Shown here: in pieces, positions 6,154 through 10,101 of the stretch | How the letters are laid out: each line of letters begins with the position of its first letter | How positions within the stretch are numbered: position 1 is the first letter of the stretch | Source of the DNA: a bacterium | GTDB taxonomy: Bacteria > Arandabacterota > Arandabacteria > Arandabacterales > Arandabacteraceae | Length of the DNA stretch: 10,101 nt | Assembly: GCA_025774405.1 (NCBI GenBank) | Contig: JALGWB010000078.1 | Location: forward strand, 1 to 10,101 | Direction: 5' to 3' | Translations under genes and position numbers: made by a program | The notes under the pieces: model-generated | The model's database searches: none | The model's input: only the letters and a program-made list of their open reading frames with translations | Told to the model about the DNA's origin: nothing

Positions 6154-8328
6154 ATGAGAAGATTTAGCGCAGTATCTATCGTGGTAGCAGGGGTCCTTGT
6201 GCTGGGACTAGCCTCCGTTGCTATGGGTATGAGAGAGCAGCCGAGACCTATTGAGCCGCCTGACTACGCTATTGGTAGGTTGTCGGTTACTTCTCCATTT
6301 GTGATTCTCCAGCAGGGAGATACAACTTGGGTTCAGGTTTACACCGATACCTCGTACTGCCCTGGTGACCCCCTCGGTGGTCACGGTGGTGAGGCGGAAG
6401 GTGGGCCTGATGGCTCCGAGACCTGGTGCTTCGAGGGTTTTGATAGTTGCGGCAGCTATAACCTCTGCTTTGATCACGAAGATGTGAGGGCATTCCCATC
6501 ACAGACCAACATCAATTACTGGCATATGAGTGACTATGTTGGTTCCAAGACTCCTCCGCTGTACATTGGCAGCTACTGCCTGTGGTGCGGATCGGATTCA
6601 ATCTGGACTGATGGGAATCCTGTCGAGTGTGGTACCTGGGTTCCCGGTAAGTACCCCGGGTACGGTAACCAGTGGAATTGTATTGTGCAGCTGTCTCTGT
6701 CAACAGGGTTCAGCACTGTGACTGGCTGCACACTTTACTTTGATCCCAGGTATGACACTGAGTGTAAGTATGACTACTTTTACGTTGATTTCTGGACTGG
6801 GGATGAGTGGTGGACGCTTGCATTGTTCAACGCAAGCAGTAACAACCCCGGACCAGAGTGTGGTGCTCCGGGAGATGGCAACCCTGACTTCTGGGGTAAC
6901 ACAGACGTTGGTCAGCCCAATAGCGCCGATTGGCAGCAGCGTTCAGACCCCAATGAGCCAGCCTTTATGATGGCCATTCCGGGGAGTCTGCTTGTCAATG
7001 TCCAGAATGCACCTAAGTTCCGCTGGCGCTTCACCTCGGATGGTGCCTGGAGTGACGCTGATGGTCGGGGTAACACTGACGGTGCAGCCTACATTGATAA
7101 CGTTTGGGTCGTTGGTAGTCCAGGCTCCAGGTACGAGGAAGACTTTGAGCATGGCTCCTGGGACACACTTGTGGCTCGAGGCTGGACCCTTGAGAATCCT
7201 GCCGGTGTAGCCCAAGCATGGCACCTTGTGCATGATTTTGACCCACCTTATGAAGGTGGTGATGGTGGTGACAGGACCACATGCTTGCTGGATTCCTCAG
7301 TGGTCTGGCAGGGTCGTCCTCTGGGCGGTTATCCTGGCGATGCTGCATGGCGAAATGGCTGGTTCTACAGGTTGAAGACCCCGCCTCTGCCGTTAGACAA
7401 CACAGGCTGCGTTGTCCAGTATGACCAATACATATGTGCCCTCGACTACACCTGCGACTACACTGACACCAAAGTCAGGTTCTATGATAGTAATTACGGT
7501 CGGTGGTGCCCCTGGATCAACATCGATGGTTTCATCATCTACGGTGGCTGTTTCTTCTGGAACTTTGATCGTGAGGAGGATGTAACACCATTCTACGGGC
7601 CAAGCGCTGACTCGATGCAGTTTGCCTGGGACCTGATGGACGTGTCATCTCCCACTGATTTCTGTCGTGGAAAGCATAAGAAGACCGATCACATGGTTGA
7701 CAATGTCTCCATCGGCTTCTTTAATGGAGACGCGACCATCTTCAGTGCTCGTGTGATCGACATCTTCCAGGACACCTTCTACGACAGTTTGCCACTTTAT
7801 AACTCGTTCTTTGATGCGTATGATCCTGACACGCTCTCTTACTATGCTGGGCCTCCGTATACCAACGAGCTTCCGTATGGTCAGCAGCTTTACGTCACAG
7901 CCACTGATAAGGACAACGTCAGTGACATAAGGCTGTATGGAAGCGTCGATGAGGGAGCTACCTGGCACTACGTCACCATGGATAAGCGGTTCGACTACGA
8001 TCCGAACCATCCGGAACTCGGTGGTGAGTATACAGCCACATTTGATGCCACTGACTTCGGGCTTCCTGGTGGCAGGTGGCAGAAGGGTACGGAGATCTGG
8101 TACTATGTCTGGTGTCAGGACGGTCTGGGCAATGAGGACTATTTCCCTGGCCGTGCCAATCCTTCAGATCCTGATCACACAGGTACGCGTGAGGACTACT
8201 TCACCGTCTCGATCATGCCGTTGTTGGCAGAGAGCGTTGATGTTCCCAAGATTCTGCTGGTCGACGGTTACGGCAGACGTAACTATGACTATGCACCGTG
8301 TATGGCAGCGCAACATCATGCCGCTTGA
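6154..8328 (+). CDS. large exported Cys-rich multidomain protein, N-terminal part (frame break at its end)
   Basis: The open frame encodes 724 residues. Residues 1-25 are a signal peptide (MRRF, hydrophobic core, ending near SVA or AMG). Residues about 118-319 and 327-525 look like two tandem jelly-roll modules of the MAM/LamG type: each has many Trp, Tyr and paired Cys and ends in an I/V-D-N-V strand (YIDNVWV near 313-319, MVDNVSIGF near 515-523). Residues about 528-690 resemble an Ig-like region, with IWYYVWCQDGLGNEDYFP. At 699 a new domain starts, KILLVDGYGRRNYDYAPC, but the frame closes nine residues after Cys716. The missing remainder is intact in the next frame from about 8303. Around 20 cysteines suggest disulfides in an extracellular protein. 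Skipping one base at each of two sites restores a 1078-residue protein from 6154 to 9392. No catalytic motif is evident; binding or surface adhesion is the most I would infer. Confidence 0.8.
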   Translation: MRRFSAVSIVVAGVLVLGLASVAMGMREQPRPIEPPDYAIGRLSVTSPFVILQQGDTTWVQVYTDTSYCPGDPLGGHGGEAEGGPDGSETWCFEGFDSCGSYNLCFDHEDVRAFPSQTNINYWHMSDYVGSKTPPLYIGSYCLWCGSDSIWTDGNPVECGTWVPGKYPGYGNQWNCIVQLSLSTGFSTVTGCTLYFDPRYDTECKYDYFYVDFWTGDEWWTLALFNASSNNPGPECGAPGDGNPDFWGNTDVGQPNSADWQQRSDPNEPAFMMAIPGSLLVNVQNAPKFRWRFTSDGAWSDADGRGNTDGAAYIDNVWVVGSPGSRYEEDFEHGSWDTLVARGWTLENPAGVAQAWHLVHDFDPPYEGGDGGDRTTCLLDSSVVWQGRPLGGYPGDAAWRNGWFYRLKTPPLPLDNTGCVVQYDQYICALDYTCDYTDTKVRFYDSNYGRWCPWINIDGFIIYGGCFFWNFDREEDVTPFYGPSADSMQFAWDLMDVSSPTDFCRGKHKKTDHMVDNVSIGFFNGDATIFSARVIDIFQDTFYDSLPLYNSFFDAYDPDTLSYYAGPPYTNELPYGQQLYVTATDKDNVSDIRLYGSVDEGATWHYVTMDKRFDYDPNHPELGGEYTATFDATDFGLPGGRWQKGTEIWYYVWCQDGLGNEDYFPGRANPSDPDHTGTREDYFTVSIMPLLAESVDVPKILLVDGYGRRNYDYAPCMAAQHHAA

Positions 8329-9472
8329 GGACATCTACGAGAACACGTTGCAGGATGCTGGCTACTGCTATGACAAGTTTGACATAAGCGGTGCTGGCAG
8401 CAACATCCACATTCATCCGGTCGAGTACGGTTTCTATGATGCGGTTGTGTGGTTCACGGGTCCGTATTTCTCCAACTATCTGTTTGATGCAGAGGCACAG
8501 CGTGCGCTCAAGCAGTACCTTATCGATGGTGGTAAGGTGGTGCTTTGTGGTGATCGTATTGCCTACAACATGTCAGTGGTTGGAGAGGATTCACTCGGTG
8601 GGGAGTTCCTCAGCGGCATCATGGGTTGCACATATCAGGAGGAGATGGAGTCAGCATTCACAAAGCCGTACATCTATCTGCAAGCTGCTCCTTCAGTGAG
8701 CATTTTTGGGACTCCCAAGACAATCAATCCGACTTTCCTGGATTCACTTGTCGTCTACAGGGAGTGTCCATATCTGAAGGACATGAGCTATGTGGTGACG
8801 AACACCGCTCCACCTACTGGCTACTCGGCTCAGCCGCTGCTCTATGTGCTCAATCCTGATCCGCAGTATGATCCAGCCGATGGTGCCATCTATGTCGAGC
8901 GTGACGAAGGTGGTCAGTGTGTCTTTGTCAACTATGACCTCTGCGCCTTCGTCAACCACGTCAGGACGGAGTGCGATGGTAGTGCGCCATCGGGTCTTCC
9001 CGCATTCAACCCAGGCTACTACTATGGTCGCGTTGAATTGATGAAGACCATTCTCGAGGAGCTCTTCGGGCTACCGGCAATAGCCGGTGCGGATGTGACC
9101 GTTGATCGTAAACCGGTCTTCCGCTGGGCGCTTGGTCAGAACACGCCCAATCCGATGACTTCTTCGACCAGCATCCGCTTCGAGGTTGCACGCACCAGTG
9201 ATGTTTCCATCAAGATCTATAATGCGATGGGTCAGCTGGTGAAGACCCTGGAGAACAGGAGGCTGGATCCTGGAGCGTACTCGGTGCACTGGGATGGTAC
9301 CAATACTGCTGGGCAGCGAGTATCCAGCGGTGTCTACTTCTACAAGATGGCCTCAGTTCAGCGCCACCAGGAAAATTGTGCTTGTGCAATAGCGACCGCA
9401 GTGAGGCTGTGGAGGCTCGTGGCGGACTCCAATAGGCTTTCCTGGATTCACACCGGATCGCTTTGCCCATGA
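8303..9472 (+). CDS. C-terminal part of the same secreted protein, out of frame with its N-terminal part
   Basis: No credible start or ribosome site precedes this frame; it continues the 6154 protein after a +1 break. The recognisable sequence begins around QRNIMPLEDIYENTL. The first domain (to about 9075) looks like a Rossmann or class I glutamine-amidotransferase-like fold, with the pattern YDAVVWFTGPYFSNY followed by ALKQYLIDGGKVVLCGDRIA. This pattern is familiar from the C-terminal halves of immune-inhibitor-A-like secreted proteins, and no active site can be assigned. About 9118-9349 encodes a FlgD-type Ig domain (GQNTPNPMTSSTSIRFE, VSIKIYNAMGQLVKTL, WDGTNTAGQRVSSGVYFYKM), the usual carrier of T9SS sorting signals. 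After that the printed frame turns into unrelated sequence (SVQRHQENCACAIATAV) and runs on to 9472. The natural ending lies in the third frame and stops at 9392, so the true coding end is probably 9392. Confidence 0.75.
   Translation, partial: WQRNIMPLEDIYENTLQDAGYCYDKFDISGAGSNIHIHPVEYGFYDAVVWFTGPYFSNYLFDAEAQRALKQYLIDGGKVVLCGDRIAYNMSVVGEDSLGGEFLSGIMGCTYQEEMESAFTKPYIYLQAAPSVSIFGTPKTINPTFLDSLVVYRECPYLKDMSYVVTNTAPPTGYSAQPLLYVLNPDPQYDPADGAIYVERDEGGQCVFVNYDLCAFVNHVRTECDGSAPSGLPAFNPGYYYGRVELMKTILEELFGLPAIAGADVTVDRKPVFRWALGQNTPNPMTSSTSIRFEVARTSDVSIKIYNAMGQLVKTLENRRLDPGAYSVHWDGTNTAGQRVSSGVYFYKMASVQRHQENCACAIATAVRLWRLVADSNRLSWIHTGSLCP
9357..9392 (+). other. displaced T9SS-like C-terminal tail with natural stop
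   Basis: Read in the frame beginning TTC 9357, these bases encode FSATRKIVLVQ followed by TAG at 9390-9392. This is the expected last strand of a type A sorting domain, which normally follows the GVYFYKM strand directly. It is shifted by one base from the frame that encodes GVYFYKM at 9329-9349. The convergent protein at 9602 ends in the comparable tail SATKKVVIVR. Confidence 0.75.
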
Positions 9473-9546
9473 CCATTCCAGGCAGAATCCTGCCGGCGGA
9501 TCACTTCGAGATCTGTCATGCACAGACCTAACCGAGATTCACTAGA

Positions 9547-9582
9547 GAAGACCCCCGAATTGCCGATCATTCGGGGGTCTTT
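9547..9582. terminator. bidirectional intrinsic-type terminator between convergent genes
   Basis: AGACCCCCGAA (9549-9559) and TTCGGGGGTCT (9570-9580) form a perfect 11 bp stem around a 10 nt loop. It extends by A-T (9548-9581) and a G-T wobble (9547-9582). It lies between the stop at 9392 on plus and the stop at 9602 on minus, and both strands end the stem with a short T-rich run (TCTTT on plus, TCTTCTCT on minus). The rest of 9393-9601 holds no gene that I can support, only a 5 bp hairpin at 9481-9494. Confidence 0.8.
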
Positions 9583-9601
9583 GGCGACAGACCGATTGCG
9601 T

Positions 9602-10101
9602 CTATCTTACAATGACAACTTTCTTGGTGGCTGAACCCTGTTCGCCATGCACTCGGGCAAAATAGATGCCGGTAGGTACGCGTGCTCCAGTGTCATCTGT
9701 AGCATCCCAGCCAACCTCACAAACCCCGGCTGAGGAGACCTGCTGGGTCATCGTCCTGACAGCCCGACCATGCACGTCAAAAATCTGAAGATAGACAACT
9801 CCGGCTGATTCAGTAATGAAGCTGAGATCAATTAAATCATTGGAGCCTGATCGAACAAGCGAGCCCTGAATGAAGCTAACCGGCTCAGCAAAACGTCGTT
9901 CAGGCAGCACCCATATGCAGTCCTTGCCACTTATCCACTCACCCGTGGTCAGCCTTGCACTTATCGTAACCTCAACCGTATCACCCGCCACCTCGTCGAG
10001 CCGCAAAGCAGACTGAAGAGCTGGAATTGAGAACTTCAGTGCAAGGTCACCGTAGCCATCCGCGCCAAGGGTATGGCAGTCACACAGCTCGCCCTCGAAT
10101 G
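9602..10101 (-). CDS. exported protein with FlgD-like/T9SS-type sorting domain, C-terminal part (5' end outside window)
   Basis: The frame is open to the right edge, so the start lies beyond the window; the apparent TTG at 10006 is internal. The 166 residues visible hold two regions. The first (residues about 1-75 in window) reads CDCHTLGADGYGDLALKFS, then EVTISARLTTGEWISGKDCIWVL. This resembles a small beta module often found just before the sorting domain in secreted proteins of uncultivated FCB-type bacteria, with a D-G-x-x-D-L-x-L-K-F core. The second (about 90-166) is a FlgD-type Ig domain: VYLQIFDVHGRAVRTM, WDATDDTGARVPTGIYFARV, ending SATKKVVIVR before TAG. The protein should therefore be exported and probably targeted by a type IX-like system. 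Its main functional part is outside the window, so its role cannot be given. It is convergent with the other sorting-domain protein and shares its terminator. Confidence 0.82.
   Translation of the reverse strand, partial: FEGELCDCHTLGADGYGDLALKFSIPALQSALRLDEVAGDTVEVTISARLTTGEWISGKDCIWVLPERRFAEPVSFIQGSLVRSGSNDLIDLSFITESAGVVYLQIFDVHGRAVRTMTQQVSSAGVCEVGWDATDDTGARVPTGIYFARVHGEQGSATKKVVIVR

Noticed and set aside
7255..7271. Short tandem repeat GGTGGTGAT/GGTGGTGAC
   Set aside because: Only two imperfect copies, encoding a Gly-Gly-Asp turn; not a microsatellite likely to drive phase variation.
9073..9088. Perfect 6 bp hairpin ACCGGC-AATA-GCCGGT
   Set aside because: It lies inside coding sequence at a domain boundary, has no T run, and a hairpin of this size is expected by chance in sequence of this length.

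Overview
The window looks like a chromosomal segment from a Gram-negative bacterium of an uncultivated or poorly studied lineage near the FCB group (for example Zixibacteria, Eisenbacteria, Latescibacteria or WOR-3/TA06-like candidate phyla). The basis is the gene content: lipoproteins with split TolB-like propellers and PEGA modules, large exported Cys-rich proteins, and FlgD-type Ig folds ending in a type IX secretion (T9SS)-like C-terminal sorting tail. GC looks roughly balanced by eye. The lineage is an inference; there is no rRNA, tRNA, CRISPR array, transposase or phage gene here.

Layout. (1) 1-2035, plus strand: the 3' end of a TPR-repeat protein, overlapped by and probably translationally coupled to a lipoprotein of the alkaline phosphatase/phosphodiesterase superfamily. 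(2) 2029-3978, minus strand: a polytopic GT-C type glycosyltransferase whose stop overlaps the phosphodiesterase stop tail to tail. (3) 3979-4149: divergent intergenic region with a near-consensus sigma70 promoter for the next plus-strand gene. (4) 4150-5850: a lipoprotein in which a TolB/PD40-type propeller is interrupted by two PEGA modules. (5) 5851-6153: a hairpin, a second near-consensus promoter, and a leader of about 190 nt that can fold so that its Shine-Dalgarno is paired with an upstream anti-Shine-Dalgarno. (6) 6154-9392: one large exported multidomain protein, broken by two frame disruptions of the same sense, so the sequence as given shows two open frames (6154-8328 and about 8303-9472). 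(7) 9393-9601: convergent intergenic region with a strong bidirectional hairpin. (8) 9602-10101, minus strand: the C-terminal part of another exported protein with the same class of sorting domain.

How the genes fit together. Nearly everything is exported or membrane-bound: two lipoproteins, one membrane glycosyltransferase and two large cell-surface or secreted proteins carrying T9SS-like C-termini. The region reads as a cell-envelope and secretome neighbourhood rather than a single pathway. The most interesting points are the riboswitch-like architecture of the leader before 6154, the two same-direction frame breaks in the large secreted protein (the second removes exactly its sorting tail), and the split propeller-PEGA lipoprotein.
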